This document shows positions 26,014 through 35,186 of a stretch of 64,000 nucleotides of DNA, piece after piece; positions within the stretch are counted from its first letter, which is position 1, and the number at the start of each line of letters is the position of its first letter. A program made the translations under genes and the position numbers. Origin of the DNA: Sphingobium abikonense NBRC 16140 (GTDB taxonomy: Bacteria > Pseudomonadota > Alphaproteobacteria > Sphingomonadales > Sphingomonadaceae); contig NZ_BCYT01000003.1 in the NCBI RefSeq assembly GCF_001598335.1, positions 186,001-250,000 on the forward strand, read 5' to 3'. The notes under the pieces are model-generated. The model was not told the origin of the DNA, did not search any database, and saw nothing but the letters and a program-made list of their open reading frames with translations.

Positions 26014-27282
26014 TCACAGATCCTTTGCCAGCCGCAGCCCGGTGAACTGCCAGCGTTGGTGGGGGTAGAAGAAATTGCGGTAGCTGGCCCGCATATGGCC
26101 ACGCGGGGTGGCGCAACTGCCGCCCTTCAGCACGAACTGGCCGGACATGAACTTGCCATTATATTCGCCCACGGCCCCGTCCGCTGCCCGAAAACCGGGA
26201 TGCGGGCGATAGGCGCTGCCGGTCCATTCCCATACATCGCCGAACATCTGCTTGAGCGTATCGGTAGGTGCCGCCGGATAGGGGCGGGGGCATGTCGACC
26301 CGTCGAACTGGTTGCCGCCGCCTGGCGCGATATTCTGTGCGGCGCTTTCCCATTCGGCTTCGGTAGGCAGGCGCGCGCCCGCCCAGCTGGCAAAGGCGTC
26401 GGCTTCATACAGGCTGATATGCGTCACAGGCGCTGCGGGATTGACCGGCTGGCGGCCATCGAGTCCGAAGCGGCTCCAACCCTGTTCACCCTGCTTCCAG
26501 TAAAGCGGCGCCTGAACGCCCTCTCGCTGCACCCACGCCCACCCGTCCGACAGCCAGAGCGAAGGGGTCGTGTAGCCGCCATCCTCGATGAAGGCGATCC
26601 ATTCGCCATTGGTGATCGGGCGGTGCGCCAGGGCGTGGGGATGTAGCAAGGCGCGGTGGCGCGGCCCTTCGCAATCGAAGGCGAAGCCGGCGCGGCCATC
26701 GTCGCCAATTTCCGTCAACCCTTCGCGCCCCTCGATCCAGTGCAGGGGACCGGGCAGGTCGACCGCCTGCGCGCTGCGCGGTTCGAACAGCGCCGGTTCC
26801 AGCGGATTGAGCGAAAAAAGATGCAAAAGGTCCGTCAGCATCAATTCCTGATGCTGCTGCTCATGATGCAGGCCCAATGTCACCAACTGCTGGGCGGCCG
26901 GGGAGAGATGGGGTAGCACTGCGTCCATTTCCGCGTCGACATGCGCACGATAGGCCATGATGTCGCTCAGCACAGGACGGGTTAGCATGCCGCGCATAGG
27001 ACGGGCATGACGCGGGCCTTCCGCCTCATAATAGCTGTTGAACAGATAGGCGTAGCGCGGGTCGAACGGGCGATAGCGAGACGCATGGTCACGCAACACA
27101 AAGGTTTCGAAGAACCAGGTAACATGCGCCAGATGCCATTTTGCGGGCGACGCGTCCGGCATGGACTGCACGGTCGCGTCAGCATCGGACAGCGGCGCGG
27201 CGATCGCTTGCGTCAGTTGTCGAACGTCGCGATATCGCGACGCCAGATCATTCTGGCGTGCATCGTTCCAGCTTCTGGCCAT
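26014..27282 (-). CDS. egtB: Ergothioneine synthase EgtB (iron-dependent sulfoxide synthase)
   Basis: 422 residues. EgtB joins hercynine to a thiol with oxygen. The N-terminal DinB-like domain supplies the iron-binding three-histidine set: His50 (KWHLAHV) and His140/His144 in LHHEQQHQE. The C-terminal formylglycine-enzyme-like fold runs from about 190 to the end (GDVWEWTGSAY, FVLKGGSCATPRGH). ATG 27282 is preceded by GGAAGGGG, so the 52-codon upstream extension of the frame is rejected. No egtA, egtC or egtE lies nearby; a cysteine-dependent pathway with a lyase encoded elsewhere is likely. Confidence 0.93.
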   Translation of the reverse strand: MARSWNDARQNDLASRYRDVRQLTQAIAAPLSDADATVQSMPDASPAKWHLAHVTWFFETFVLRDHASRYRPFDPRYAYLFNSYYEAEGPRHARPMRGMLTRPVLSDIMAYRAHVDAEMDAVLPHLSPAAQQLVTLGLHHEQQHQELMLTDLLHLFSLNPLEPALFEPRSAQAVDLPGPLHWIEGREGLTEIGDDGRAGFAFDCEGPRHRALLHPHALAHRPITNGEWIAFIEDGGYTTPSLWLSDGWAWVQREGVQAPLYWKQGEQGWSRFGLDGRQPVNPAAPVTHISLYEADAFASWAGARLPTEAEWESAAQNIAPGGGNQFDGSTCPRPYPAAPTDTLKQMFGDVWEWTGSAYRPHPGFRAADGAVGEYNGKFMSGQFVLKGGSCATPRGHMRASYRNFFYPHQRWQFTGLRLAKDL

Positions 27283-27323
27283 TCGCGCCCCTTCCAATCG
27301 CTTGTGCCGCTCCAATCGAAGAA

Positions 27324-27348
27324 AGCGCATGGAAGGCCTAACGGTTCC
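27324..27348 (-). promoter_or_regulatory. Candidate EcfG-type stress promoter for egtBD
   Basis: On the minus strand GGAAC (27348-27344) and CGCT (27327-27324) are 16 bp apart. The alphaproteobacterial general-stress sigma factor prefers GGAAC-N16/17-CGTT. One base of the -10 differs. It lies 41 nt before the egtB start. Confidence 0.35.
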
Positions 27349-27355
27349 CCTTCCT

Positions 27356-28216
27356 TTAGGTGCAGGCCGCCGAAATCGCCGCAGGGGCGCGACATACGCG
27401 GTCGCGTCCGGACTGTTTGGCATCGTAAAGAGCCGCATCGGCTGCCGCCAGCGCCTCCTCGATCGGGCCTCCGGTCCAGCGGCTCAGACCTGCCGAAAAG
27501 CTGATGATGCGGCCATTGACCCGCCCGATCGGTTCGCGCCGCATCTGCTGGGCGATGCGCGCCAGCGCCCAACTGGCTTCATCCTCGGCCCCATCGCGGA
27601 AGAAAATCGCAAACTCCTCACCACCCCATCGCGCCACCAGATCGGCGCGCCGCACCTGCGAGGCCAGGCGCCCGGCAAAGGCCGCCAGCACCCGATCGCC
27701 CTCGTCATGTCCCTTTATGTCGTTGACCTGCTTGAAGAAGTCTATGTCGATAAGGGCTATGCAGCCCTTGCGCTGCGCCGCCGGCAGCGCCTCTATCTGA
27801 GCGAGGAATCCGCGCCGGTTGGCGACGCCGGTCAGCGGGTCTTCATGGGCGGCGATCGCCAGATCATTCATATGAGCCTGCGTCGTCGCGGCGGCCCGCT
27901 GCACACCCGCGTAGAGACTGGCGATTACGTCGCCCACCTGCGGCAACGATTTGCCGTCGTCGGGCTGCGCGTTCAGGGCTTCGGCCAGCACCTGTATCGG
28001 ACTTAGGAGCGCGCCGATCCCGTAAAGGGCAAGCCCGGTGCCCGCGACTGTCGCCAGGGTCAGCGTGACCACTTCGGCAAGCGCCAGCCGCCCGGTAGCC
28101 GCGCCCCACCCGATATAGCAAAGCAACGGCAGATGCGTGGCGACAAAGCAGATGGCAAAGAGGCGCAATCGTAGCGAGCGCGGAAAAATGAACGACGTGG
28201 CGAGATAGAAATGCAT
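27356..28216 (-). CDS. Membrane-bound diguanylate cyclase (GGDEF)
   Basis: 286 residues. Two membrane helices (about 17-38 and 46-72) and a short coiled linker lead into a GGDEF domain (about 120-280). The active-site motif is intact as GGEEF (ARWGGEEFAIFF) with the metal-binding DIDFFKQVND upstream. An RxxD inhibitory site is not obvious. It should make cyclic di-GMP at the inner membrane. It lies 73 nt upstream of egtB on the same strand. Confidence 0.92.
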   Translation of the reverse strand: MHFYLATSFIFPRSLRLRLFAICFVATHLPLLCYIGWGAATGRLALAEVVTLTLATVAGTGLALYGIGALLSPIQVLAEALNAQPDDGKSLPQVGDVIASLYAGVQRAAATTQAHMNDLAIAAHEDPLTGVANRRGFLAQIEALPAAQRKGCIALIDIDFFKQVNDIKGHDEGDRVLAAFAGRLASQVRRADLVARWGGEEFAIFFRDGAEDEASWALARIAQQMRREPIGRVNGRIISFSAGLSRWTGGPIEEALAAADAALYDAKQSGRDRVCRAPAAISAACT

Positions 28217-28344
28217 GGGCGATCCCGTAGAAATAACCGCGGGAGAAATCCTTGCGGGTTCTAAAGGCTCATTGAATAAAAAGGGTTAATTGCGCGGAAT
28301 GCGTCAATCCGTTGCGTGTCCGAGTCCGGCGGCCTTGCCTCGGA

Positions 28345-28914
28345 TCAGCGCGATGCGCCCGGTACCCATTTGACGTCGCGAGCGCCATTGTCGTTCAACC
28401 GCCGCGCCAGCACGAACAGCAGATCGGACAGGCGATTGAGATAGGCCAGCGCCTGCGGGTTCAGCGCGACGTCGGCGGCCGCCGCCATGGCGCTGCGTTC
28501 GGCCCGGCGGGTGATTGCGCGCGCCAGATGGACAGCGGCGGCAGCAGCCGATCCGCCCGGCAGCACGAAACTGTCGAGCGGCGCCAGTTCGGCGTTCATG
28601 ACGTCGATTTCAGACTCCAATCGCTCGACCTGGCTCGCCACGATCCGTAGCGCCCAGGGTTCGTCCTCACCTTCGGGAATTGGCGTCGCCAAGTCGGCCC
28701 CCAGATCGAACAGGTCATTTTGTATCGTGGTCAGCCACCGCGTTTCGGCCCGGTCGCCCATGGCGACGATAGCAAGGCCGATCGCGCTGTTGGCCTCGTC
28801 GACATCGCCCACGGCTTGCATGCGCGGGGCATATTTGGGCAACCGCGATCCATCCGCCAGCCCGGTGATACCGCCATCGCCCGTGCGCGTGTAGATTTTG
28901 TTCAGCTTCACCAT
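28345..28914 (-). CDS. PduO-type cob(I)alamin adenosyltransferase
   Basis: 189 residues. The N-terminal ATP-binding motif YTRTGDGGITGL and the RRAERS segment with a conserved Asn-Pro region identify the PduO/MMAB family, which transfers adenosine from ATP to cob(I)alamin to give coenzyme B12. Length matches the family. It lies 18 nt after a HIG1-like membrane protein gene, and a gluQ gene precedes that; no B12-dependent enzyme is adjacent. Confidence 0.93.
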   Translation of the reverse strand: MVKLNKIYTRTGDGGITGLADGSRLPKYAPRMQAVGDVDEANSAIGLAIVAMGDRAETRWLTTIQNDLFDLGADLATPIPEGEDEPWALRIVASQVERLESEIDVMNAELAPLDSFVLPGGSAAAAAVHLARAITRRAERSAMAAAADVALNPQALAYLNRLSDLLFVLARRLNDNGARDVKWVPGASR

Positions 28915-28932
28915 GGCATGCGACCGCTGTCT

Positions 28933-29169
28933 TCAGCCATGCCCCTTGGCCATCAGCAGGATAGCAACGATGATGATGGCGCCCGCCTGAAAGAGGACGC
29001 GGTTGATCATCATGCGGTTCTGCTTGAGGCGAGCCGGGCTTGGGCCGCTGCCTTCCGGCGCGTTGAGATCCTCCTTGGTGGTCTGGAGGAAGGCGATGAC
29101 GCCCCGGATCAGAGCGACCAGCGTCGCGATCATGGCAAGGATGAGGGCGATGACAAGGACGGTGTTCAT
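28933..29169 (-). CDS. HIG1-domain small membrane protein
   Basis: 78 residues with two membrane helices (about 2-28 and 55-74) and the loop QNRMMINRVLFQAGAI that resembles the HIG1 signature. Bacterial members are unstudied; mitochondrial relatives modulate respiratory supercomplexes. It sits between gluQ (9 nt upstream) and the adenosyltransferase on the same strand, so all three could be one transcript. Confidence 0.75.
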   Translation of the reverse strand: MNTVLVIALILAMIATLVALIRGVIAFLQTTKEDLNAPEGSGPSPARLKQNRMMINRVLFQAGAIIIVAILLMAKGHG

Positions 29170-29178
29170 GGGCGCAGC

Positions 29179-30069
29179 CTATGCCTTTCCGTAGCTGATG
29201 CCAACCGGAAAGCGCCCGGCGCGCAGGTCTGCGGCCAGAATGCGTGGATCGACACCCTGCGCCCGTAACTGCGCCAGCGATAGCGATCCGCTGCGTTTGG
29301 CCAGGCGCTGACCCTGCGCGTCCATCAGAAGCGGGTGGTGACGATAGGCCGGGGAGGGCAGGTCGAGCAAAGCCTGAATCAAGCGGTGAATATCCGTGAC
29401 GCTGCGCAAGTCGTCGCCACGCAGGACATGCGTCACGCCCATTGCAACATCGTCCAGCGTGCAGGACAGATGATAGCTGGCCGGCGCATCCTTGCGCGCC
29501 AGCACGACATCGCCATGAACGCCCGCATCGGCAAAGACGGCACTGCTGGCATCCTCGTCGAAGGACCGCCAACTGAGCGGCCCCGCGCGCGCCGCCGCGC
29601 GCGCCATGTCGATCCGCCACGCATGGGCGTCGCCCGCCGCGATCCTGCGCGCCCGCACCTGGGTGCTCAACGCGCGGCAGGTGCCGGGATAGACCGCGCC
29701 TTCCGGGCCGTGTGGCGCGGTCAGGCTGGCCTGAATATCCGCGCGCGTGCAGAAACAGGGATAGAGAAGGCCCACGGCGCGCAACCGATCGAGCGCTGCC
29801 TCATATATCCCGATCCGTTGCGACTGGAACAGGATGTCGCCATCCCATTCCACGCCCAGCCAACGCAGGTCCTCAATAATGCCGGTGACATGCTCGGGCC
29901 GGCTGCGCGTGCCGTCGATATCCTCGATCCGCAGGCGCATCGTTCCGCCTGAAGATCGCGCAAGGTCCATCGCCATCAGCGCGGACCAGCCATGGCCGAC
30001 GTGCAGCCGCCCCGTCGGGCTTGGCGCAAAGCGCGTCACCATATGCTGTGGTGCGACAGGCCGTGTCAT
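29179..30069 (-). CDS. gluQ: Glutamyl-queuosine tRNA(Asp) synthetase
   Basis: 296 residues. It is a GluRS-like catalytic core without the anticodon-binding domain: the HIGH-type motif is in GRLHVGHGW, the KMSKS-type site is RLAKRSG, and a Cys-x-Cys...Tyr...Cys zinc site is visible (YPCFCTRAD, VYPGTC). GluQ-RS attaches glutamate to queuosine 34 of tRNA-Asp. It reads divergently from the HNH gene across a gap with a short dyad. Confidence 0.93.
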   Translation of the reverse strand: MTRPVAPQHMVTRFAPSPTGRLHVGHGWSALMAMDLARSSGGTMRLRIEDIDGTRSRPEHVTGIIEDLRWLGVEWDGDILFQSQRIGIYEAALDRLRAVGLLYPCFCTRADIQASLTAPHGPEGAVYPGTCRALSTQVRARRIAAGDAHAWRIDMARAAARAGPLSWRSFDEDASSAVFADAGVHGDVVLARKDAPASYHLSCTLDDVAMGVTHVLRGDDLRSVTDIHRLIQALLDLPSPAYRHHPLLMDAQGQRLAKRSGSLSLAQLRAQGVDPRILAADLRAGRFPVGISYGKA

Positions 30070-30080
30070 ACTGGCCCTTG

Positions 30081-30095
30081 ACGAACAATATTCGT
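30081..30095. promoter_or_regulatory. Dyad in the gluQ/HNH divergent gap
   Basis: ACGAA (30081-30085) and TTCGT (30091-30095) flank five AT-rich bases, overlapping a TTGACG that could be a -35 element for the plus strand. It is operator-like, but no regulator is known. Confidence 0.3.
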
Positions 30096-30164
30096 TAATG
30101 CTGTCATGTGCGCGTCATGTTGCTGATGGATCAGCGGCTTCGGCAAGGGGGTAGACGTTTTTCT

Positions 30165-30731
30165 ATGTACCATCCCGACCTGATACGACATCCGGAAAAT
30201 TGTCCGGCGCTGGTTTTGAATGCGGACTATACGCCGCTCAGCTATTATCCGTTGAGCCTGTGGCCTTGGCAGACGGCGATCAAGGCGGTGTTTCTGGAGC
30301 GGGTGGATATCGTATCCTCCTATGAACGGGAGGTGCATAGTCCCAGCTTCCAGATGAAGATTCCTTCGGTTATCGCGCTCAAACAATATGTAAAGCCTTC
30401 CGAACATCCAGCCTTCACCCGGTTCAACCTGTTCCTGCGCGACAAGTTCGCCTGCCAATATTGCGGATCGACCAGCGACCTCACCTTCGACCATGTCGTG
30501 CCCCGCCGCGCAGGCGGGCGGACGACTTGGGAAAATGTGGCCACGGCCTGTTCGCCGTGCAATCTGAAAAAGGGTGGTCGCACGCCCAAGGAGGCACACA
30601 TGCAATTGCATGTGCAGCCGATCCGTCCGACCAGCTGGCAGCTACAGGAACATGGCCGTGGCTTTCCGCCGGGCTATTTGCATGAAAGCTGGCACGACTG
30701 GCTCTACTGGGATGTCGAACTGCTCGCCTGA
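30165..30731 (+). CDS. HNH endonuclease
   Basis: 188 residues. The C-terminal half carries an HNH nuclease with a zinc knuckle: CQYCG, then DHVVPRRAGG, ENVATACSPCN and a basic tail. The N-terminal half (LNADYTPLSYYPLSLWPW) is conserved in a housekeeping HNH family found in many alphaproteobacteria and cyanobacteria, of unknown substrate. ATG 30165 matches that family start; frames upstream to 30108 are open but lack homology. No toxin, phage or restriction partner is nearby. Confidence 0.88.
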   Translation: MYHPDLIRHPENCPALVLNADYTPLSYYPLSLWPWQTAIKAVFLERVDIVSSYEREVHSPSFQMKIPSVIALKQYVKPSEHPAFTRFNLFLRDKFACQYCGSTSDLTFDHVVPRRAGGRTTWENVATACSPCNLKKGGRTPKEAHMQLHVQPIRPTSWQLQEHGRGFPPGYLHESWHDWLYWDVELLA

Positions 30732-30748
30732 GAGCTTTCCCCTATTCG

Positions 30749-31486
30749 TCAGCCGACCGGAAGCCAGTCCAGGTCCATATCCTTGTGCCGATTGGTATAA
30801 TGCCCAATATCCTCCAGCCGCTCCATGTCCAACAGGCGGAAACGGCCATTGGTCCGGCTGATCAGGCCTTCCTGCTCCATCTGCCGGATCATGCGGTTCA
30901 CGTGAACCGAGGTCAGGCCGATCGAATCGCCGATCTCTTCCTGGGTCAGCTTCAGGTCGAAACTATCCTCGATACTGTCGTCGGTGACGCGCAGCCGATG
31001 AAACATGTCGAGCAAAAAGGCGGCGACCCGCGCCTTGGCGGACGTGCGGCCCAAGGATGCCAGCCGGTCGGTCATAGACACGCGTTCGGCATTGGACAGC
31101 AGGAAAAGGAGCGCCGCGACGCGCGGATGCTCTTCCAGCAAACGGCGCAGCGCATGTTTGTCGAACGGGCAGATCACCGAATCCGACACCGCTACCAATG
31201 ATTCCGGAGCACGGGTATAAATGGTGCTGGCCGACCCGATAAAGTCGCCTGGAAAATAGACGCGCAAAATCTGCCGGCTGCCGTCGGGCAGGATGACGAA
31301 ACTCATCACCCGCCCCTGGCGCAGTACGAATAATTCGGTGATCGGATCGTTGACTCGCTGGATCATTGCCCCGCGCTTCACCTTGCGCGGATTTTCCTCC
31401 AGCCTAGCCAATGCCGCCTGTTCCGCGTTGGTCAAGCGCAAATGGCGCGTCAACTGCTCTGCAAAACAGCTATCTGGCACCAACAT
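30749..31486 (-). CDS. Crp/Fnr family transcriptional regulator
   Basis: 245 residues: a cyclic-nucleotide-binding-type beta barrel (about 20-135), a dimer helix, and a winged HTH near 170-230 (LTQEEIGDSIGLTSVHVNRMI). The cysteines expected for an Fnr iron-sulfur cluster are absent, so it is closer to the non-FNR branches. AGAAGG precedes ATG 31486 by only 1 nt but an in-frame GTG at 31480 by 7 nt, so the true start may be two codons later. It reads away from murA. Confidence 0.88.
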   Translation of the reverse strand: MLVPDSCFAEQLTRHLRLTNAEQAALARLEENPRKVKRGAMIQRVNDPITELFVLRQGRVMSFVILPDGSRQILRVYFPGDFIGSASTIYTRAPESLVAVSDSVICPFDKHALRRLLEEHPRVAALLFLLSNAERVSMTDRLASLGRTSAKARVAAFLLDMFHRLRVTDDSIEDSFDLKLTQEEIGDSIGLTSVHVNRMIRQMEQEGLISRTNGRFRLLDMERLEDIGHYTNRHKDMDLDWLPVG

Positions 31487-31614
31487 ACCTTCTTGTAAAA
31501 AATAGTCGTTACGATGGCAAAACGCCTTGAGTGCCTTTTGGCTGCATTTCCAGCTTCTGCACTAAACTCGATCAATTCCCGCCCGCTTGGCAAAATTTCC
31601 TTTTGCATCCCGTA

Positions 31615-31661
31615 AAACGGGCTGAACGGACCATCTCAGCCGCCTTGCGCACGGCCCGTTT
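31615..31661 (+). promoter_or_regulatory. Competing hairpins in the murA leader
   Basis: AAACGGGC (31615-31622) can pair with GCCCGTTT (31654-31661). Alternatively GGCTGA (31620-31625) can pair with TCAGCC (31636-31641); the two share bases and exclude each other. They lie 20 nt before murA. A regulatory leader is possible but unproven. Confidence 0.3.
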
Positions 31662-31681
31662 GCCGTTATTAAGCCTGCTGG

Positions 31682-32965
31682 ATGGACCGCATTGATATCC
31701 GCGGCGGCAACGCACTGAATGGCCGCCTTCCCATTTCCGGCGCGAAAAATGCCGCACTGACGCTGCTCCCCTGCGCGCTGCTGACGGACGAGCCGCTGAC
31801 TCTGCGCAACCTGCCCCGGCTGGCGGACGTCGACAGTTTTGGCCACCTCCTCAACCAGCTTGGCGTTTCGACCATGATCGAAGGCGCGCGACCCGAGGAT
31901 TTCGGACGCGTCATGACGCTCCGCGCAGGCCGGGTCACGTCGACCGAAGCCCCTTATGATATCGTGCGCAAGATGCGTGCGTCGATCCTCGTCCTGGGCC
32001 CGCTGCTCGCGCGCGCCGGCGAAGCGCGTGTGTCGCTGCCAGGCGGCTGCGCGATCGGCAATCGGCCGATCGACCTGCATCTGAAGGCGCTTGAGGCGCT
32101 GGGTGCAAGGATTGAGCTGGCCGCCGGCTATGTCCGCGCCAGCGCGCCCGATGGTGGTCTTCCGGGGGGCATGTATACCTTCCCCGTGGTATCGGTCGGT
32201 GCAACGGAAAACGCCGTCATGGCGGCCGTGCTCGCCAAAGGCACCTGCACATTGGAAAACGCCGCCCGCGAGCCGGAGATCGTCGATCTCTGCAATCTGC
32301 TTGTCGCCATGGGAGCGGAGATCGAAGGCATTGGCAGCGACCGGCTGGTGATCCATGGGCGGCCCCGCCTCCATGGCGCAACCTATAGTGTCATGCCGGA
32401 CCGGATCGAGGCGGGCAGCTATGCCTGCGCCGTTGCCCTCACGGGTGGATCGCTCGACCTGATCGGCGCAAATGCGGACGACATGCACGCCATTTTGGCG
32501 GCGCTGCGCGACGCCGGGGTCCAGGTGGACGCGCACAAGCAGGGCATCCGCATTTCCTCCGATGGCAAGCTGCGGCCGCTGACGCTTTCGACCGCGCCAT
32601 TTCCTGCCTTCCCGACCGACATGCAGGCGCAGTTCATGGCGATGCTGACGCTCGCCGACGGCGCATCGGTGCTGACCGAGACGATCTTTGAAAATCGCTA
32701 CATGCATGTGCCCGAACTGGCGCGCATGGGCGCGGACATTGCGGTCAATGGCCGTACGGCGGTTGTGCGCGGCGTGGCGCATCTGGTTGGCGCGCCCGTC
32801 ATGGCAACCGACCTGCGCGCCTCGATGAGCCTCATCCTCGCAGGCCTCGCGGCGCAGGGCGAAACGCGGGTCAATCGCGTCTATCATCTCGATCGCGGTT
32901 ATGAGCGGTTGGAGGAGAAGCTCTCGGCCGTGGGCGCGGATATCGAACGCGTCGGCGATGGCTGA
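31682..32965 (+). CDS. murA: UDP-N-acetylglucosamine 1-carboxyvinyltransferase
   Basis: 427 residues. MurA adds enolpyruvate from PEP to UDP-GlcNAc, the first committed step of peptidoglycan synthesis. The start ([20 protein letters not shown]), the lysine in GAKNAAL and the fosfomycin-target cysteine in [11 protein letters not shown] are all present, as are the repeated inside-out barrel motifs. Length is typical. Its last 8 bases overlap the start of a sensor kinase gene. Confidence 0.97.
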   Translation: MDRIDIRGGNALNGRLPISGAKNAALTLLPCALLTDEPLTLRNLPRLADVDSFGHLLNQLGVSTMIEGARPEDFGRVMTLRAGRVTSTEAPYDIVRKMRASILVLGPLLARAGEARVSLPGGCAIGNRPIDLHLKALEALGARIELAAGYVRASAPDGGLPGGMYTFPVVSVGATENAVMAAVLAKGTCTLENAAREPEIVDLCNLLVAMGAEIEGIGSDRLVIHGRPRLHGATYSVMPDRIEAGSYACAVALTGGSLDLIGANADDMHAILAALRDAGVQVDAHKQGIRISSDGKLRPLTLSTAPFPAFPTDMQAQFMAMLTLADGASVLTETIFENRYMHVPELARMGADIAVNGRTAVVRGVAHLVGAPVMATDLRASMSLILAGLAAQGETRVNRVYHLDRGYERLEEKLSAVGADIERVGDG

Positions 32966-34484
32966 CGGAACAGGGCTCGCGACCGATCGCGGCGCGCTTC
33001 TTGCGCTCTATGATCTGGATGCCGGCGGCTTCCGGACGCTGGACGATATCACCGCCTTTGCCGCGCGCCTGTGTGACGCTCCCATCTCTCTGGTCAGCAT
33101 CGTTGAAGATGTTCGCCAGCGCTTTCTGGCCCGGGTCGGGCTGGACGCGAAGGAAACGCCGCGCGACGTATCCTTTTGCGCGCATGCCATGCTGGGCGCA
33201 AAAGTCTTCATAGTGCCCAACGCTACCACTGACCCGCGATTTACGGACAATGCGCTTGTCACGGGCCCCCCGCATATCCGCTTCTATGCCGGCGCCCCGC
33301 TGATCGGTCGTGACGGCGAACCGCTGGGTGCCCTGTGCGTCATTGATACGGCGCCGCGGGTGGATCTGACGCCGCTTCAGCGCGAGGGGCTGGAACTGCT
33401 GGCGCGTCAGGTGATGATGGAACTGGAGGGGCGCCGACGCGATCGCGACATGATCGCCAAGCAGCGTCTGGACGCCGCCGCCGTTGCCGACAGCGACCGC
33501 ATGTTCCGGACGCTCGCGGACACCATGCCGCAAATGGTCTGGTCGACGCTCCCTGACGGCTATCATGATTATTACAACGCGCGCTGGTATGAATATACCG
33601 GCGTTCCTGTCGGGTCGACGGACGGTGCCGCCTGGAACGGCATGTTCCACCCTGACGATCAGGAGGCGGCGTGGGCCCGGTGGCGCAACAGCCTGGAAAC
33701 CGGCCAGCCCTATGAGATCGAATATCGGCTGCGGCATCATAGCGGCCAATATCGCTGGACCCTGGGCCGCGCTTTGCCGATCCGCGGCTCCAAAGGTCAG
33801 ATCATTCGCTGGATCGGCACCTGCACCGATATCCACGAACAAAGGTTGATGATGGAAGAGCGCGAACTGATCGCGCATGAATTGTCCCATCGGATCAAGA
33901 ATATCTTTTCGGTGATTGCCGGCCTTGTCGGTCTGTCGGCGCGCGAACACCCGGCCATCCGGCCCGTTGCCGATGATCTGCGCGATCGCATCCTGGCGCT
34001 CGGACGCGCGCATGATTTCGTGCGCCCGCACAGCGCGGATTCCGCGCCGCGCGTGGGGCAGGGGCAGGGCCATCTCTGGGGCGTGCTGGATCAGATTTTC
34101 GCGCCCTATCGCAACATCGATGGGTCGCGCATCCTGCTGTCGGGCGATAATCCGGCGATCGACGACCGTTCGGCGACGCCGCTCGCTCTCCTGTTCCACG
34201 AACTGGCGACGAACGCCGCCAAATATGGCGCCTTGTCGGTCGCCGACGGGCGCGTGCATCTGCACATCAGTCGGGAAGGGGATGATGTTCGGCTCGAATG
34301 GCGCGAGCAGGGTGGTCCGGTCACGGCACCTGCAAAAGCGGAGGGATTTGGCAGTCGCTTGATGGCGCTCAGCGTCGAACGCCAGCTGGGCGGGCGGCTT
34401 GAACGCGACTGGCGCTCGGATGGCCTTTGCCTTACCCTCTGGATTCCATCCCGTTCCATGAGCCGGGCGGCGGAAACGGCGTAA
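32958..34484 (+). CDS. GAF-PAS HWE-type sensor histidine kinase
   Basis: 508 residues: an N-terminal GAF domain (about 20-160), a PAS domain (about 175-300, [36 protein letters not shown]), then an HWE/HisKA2 kinase ([13 protein letters not shown] acceptor; [17 protein letters not shown] box; WREQGGP). Such soluble kinases often report light, redox or general stress in sphingomonads through single-domain receivers. ATG 32958 overlaps the murA end by 8 bases (no separate ribosome site is visible), so translation is probably coupled to murA. Its 3' end overlaps a convergent receiver gene by 53 bp. Confidence 0.9.
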   Translation: MADGTGLATDRGALLALYDLDAGGFRTLDDITAFAARLCDAPISLVSIVEDVRQRFLARVGLDAKETPRDVSFCAHAMLGAKVFIVPNATTDPRFTDNALVTGPPHIRFYAGAPLIGRDGEPLGALCVIDTAPRVDLTPLQREGLELLARQVMMELEGRRRDRDMIAKQRLDAAAVADSDRMFRTLADTMPQMVWSTLPDGYHDYYNARWYEYTGVPVGSTDGAAWNGMFHPDDQEAAWARWRNSLETGQPYEIEYRLRHHSGQYRWTLGRALPIRGSKGQIIRWIGTCTDIHEQRLMMEERELIAHELSHRIKNIFSVIAGLVGLSAREHPAIRPVADDLRDRILALGRAHDFVRPHSADSAPRVGQGQGHLWGVLDQIFAPYRNIDGSRILLSGDNPAIDDRSATPLALLFHELATNAAKYGALSVADGRVHLHISREGDDVRLEWREQGGPVTAPAKAEGFGSRLMALSVERQLGGRLERDWRSDGLCLTLWIPSRSMSRAAETA

Positions 34485-34866
34485 ATCCGGCAATTTCCGC
34501 TGCCATGATTTCAGGTTGTTCGGCTGCCGCAAGTTCCAGCGCCGCAGCGATGCTCTGCGGCCGAAACGGTTTCGTGATGACGCCCAGCGCCGCCACGGCC
34601 GCCTCGCCGATCTGTGCGGGGTTTGCCGTCACGTAGATCACACGGATGCTATGTTGGCTCGCCAGTTCCATGCCGATCTGTGGGCCGGTCGGCCCGTCGC
34701 GCAAATTAAGGTCGACAAGCGCGATGTCGCAATCCTGCGCAGCGGCTAGAGCAGCTGCGCGGTCGGCTGCGATAGCGCCCACGCCAAAGCCGGCATCTTC
34801 CACGATCTGCTCGATCTCCAGCGCGACGAATATCTCGTCTTCGACAATGAGAACTTTCTTGTCCAT
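34432..34866 (-). CDS. Single-domain response regulator
   Basis: 144 residues forming one receiver: acidic pocket VLIVEDEIF, phospho-acceptor in ALVDLNLRDG, Thr/Lys switch in YVTANPA and ITKPFRP. There is no output domain, as in receivers that pair with HWE kinases and pass phosphate on. It converges with the HWE kinase gene, with 53 bp of overlap between their coding ends, so the transcripts would be antisense to each other there. Partnership with that kinase is inferred from adjacency. Confidence 0.88.
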   Translation of the reverse strand: MDKKVLIVEDEIFVALEIEQIVEDAGFGVGAIAADRAAALAAAQDCDIALVDLNLRDGPTGPQIGMELASQHSIRVIYVTANPAQIGEAAVAALGVITKPFRPQSIAAALELAAAEQPEIMAAEIAGFTPFPPPGSWNGMESRG

Positions 34867-34963
34867 CTTTCCAACCCGGCCCTCTTGGAGCGAGAAAACA
34901 GCGCGACTTTATGGAAGGTTCCGCTGGCTTCTCAAGTTTCGACGAACAGGCTGAATATTCCGT

Positions 34964-35182
34964 TCACGATTCCACGTTGGTCCATACTGTTTCGAAATCC
35001 GTGCCCGTCATCACCAGCACCGATGCGGGATAACCCGCGTCTGCCGCCTTGCGCGCGGTCCCGCTTGCGCTGTCGACAGCCTGCGCCCGGCTGGGGAAGG
35101 GGCCATAATATTTATTGTCGAGATTGATCTTCCAGACGCCCTCATGCTGCAGGACGATGTAACGGGCGTGGAGCAGGGTCAT
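34964..35182 (-). CDS. Small DUF2188-like protein
   Basis: 72 residues. The core WKINLDNKYYGPFPSRAQAV is the pattern of DUF2188-type proteins, which are small, beta-rich and of unknown function. It ends with VMTGTDFETVWTNVES. It sits 4 nt downstream of the DNA glycosylase gene on the same strand and is likely cotranscribed with it. Confidence 0.7.
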   Translation of the reverse strand: MTLLHARYIVLQHEGVWKINLDNKYYGPFPSRAQAVDSASGTARKAADAGYPASVLVMTGTDFETVWTNVES

Positions 35183-35186
35183 GGGT

